A stretch of 64,000 bases of DNA from Marinomonas gallaica. Lineage in GTDB: Bacteria > Pseudomonadota > Gammaproteobacteria > Pseudomonadales > Marinomonadaceae. The translations under genes and the position numbers were made by a program. The DNA lies in assembly GCF_001639745.1 (NCBI RefSeq), contig NZ_LTAX01000003.1, forward strand, positions 304,015-368,014, in the 5' to 3' direction. Below are positions 63,830-64,000 of the stretch, in pieces. Position 1 is the stretch's first letter; each line of letters opens with the position of its first letter. Under the pieces are notes generated by a model. That model made no database searches. It was not told the DNA's origin and saw only the letters and a list, made by a program, of their open reading frames with translations.

Positions 63830-64000
63830 TGAAGCAACAAAGCGGCTGGTAAGCACCGAAACTCGTTATTCTTAGTTTTTAATAAGATCATTTGATCTGA
63901 GACTGTTTCCCTCGGAGACCGAGGTTATATGGACCCGCCCGACTGTTGCAAGCTATTTCGATAAGACAGAGTAAAGTTGCACGCTTATATTCGGCCTACT

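Larger units (their letters stand above)
63339..64000. other. Non-coding right end with box-like motifs and inverted repeats
   Basis: No believable ORF in 660 bp; a 60-codon minus-strand frame at 63709-63891 overlaps an inverted repeat and has no ribosome site. Visible structure: TTGTCCACA (63478-63486), a LexA-like box (63623-63638), a perfect DnaA box TTATCCACA (63649-63657), an 81-bp imperfect inverted repeat (63749-63829), AGATCA/TGATCT (63885-63898) and CCTCGG/CCGAGG (63910-63924). A gene may begin beyond the right edge. Confidence 0.5.

Noticed and set aside
63339..64000. Replication origin (oriC) at the right end
   Set aside because: Only one perfect DnaA box, no AT-rich 13-mers recognised and no dnaA, mnmG or parAB genes in view.
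1..64000. CRISPR array, tRNA or rRNA genes
   Set aside because: No regularly spaced direct repeats and no cloverleaf or rRNA-like sequence were noticed on reading.

Overview
The window is chromosomal DNA from a marine-type gammaproteobacterium. Moderate GC, proteobacterial operons and the mix of genes (type VI secretion, RND efflux, a NIT-domain chemoreceptor, an integron-type cassette) would fit Marinomonas or another Oceanospirillales relative, but the genus is an inference because no 16S or other marker gene is present.

About 60 percent of the window (467-38607) is one type VI secretion (T6SS) region, all on the minus strand. Read in the direction of transcription it runs tagH, tssJ, tssK, tssL, tssM, tagF, pppA, a lipoprotein gene, tssA, tssB, tssC, a second tssC, tagJ, tssE, tssF, tssG, ppkA, clpV (tssH), a small secreted-protein gene, hcp and vgrG. 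All 13 core components are present, together with the PpkA/PppA/FHA/TagF post-translational switch. Downstream of vgrG is a spike-effector module: a DUF6484 protein, a DUF2169 chaperone-like protein, a thiolase-like protein, a PAAR-like DNase effector with a GHH motif, its probable immunity protein, and a TIGR02270 protein. This order matches the P. aeruginosa VgrG1b/Tse7 locus (PA0095-PA0101).

Beyond it (467-3857) lies an eroded second effector module: a 5'-truncated DUF2169 gene, a frameshifted PAAR-like gene, an intact polymorphic toxin with a restriction-endonuclease-fold C-terminus, two AT-rich immunity candidates, and a 488-bp fragment of vgrG about 96 percent identical to the intact copy. 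It looks like a site where effector cassettes are exchanged by recombination between vgrG copies. A partial IS200-like/REP-type transposase gene lies at the left edge.

The right part is mixed. It holds a secreted protein of unknown function, a PhoD-like metallophosphatase, an RND pump with its adaptor and a divergent TetR regulator, a DMT exporter and a flavin monooxygenase. A five-gene operon (49291-58515) carries two sets of circularly permuted ATP-grasp, alpha-E and transglutaminase-like genes, a predicted amidoligase or peptide-modification system with no settled function. A DEAD-box helicase and a NIT-domain chemoreceptor follow.

The right end holds a gene cassette of integron type: a membrane-protein ORF (62523-63290) followed directly by a 119-bp attC site, with a matching core site upstream. 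No integrase is visible. The last 660 bp appear non-coding but contain a LexA-like box, a perfect DnaA box and several inverted repeats.
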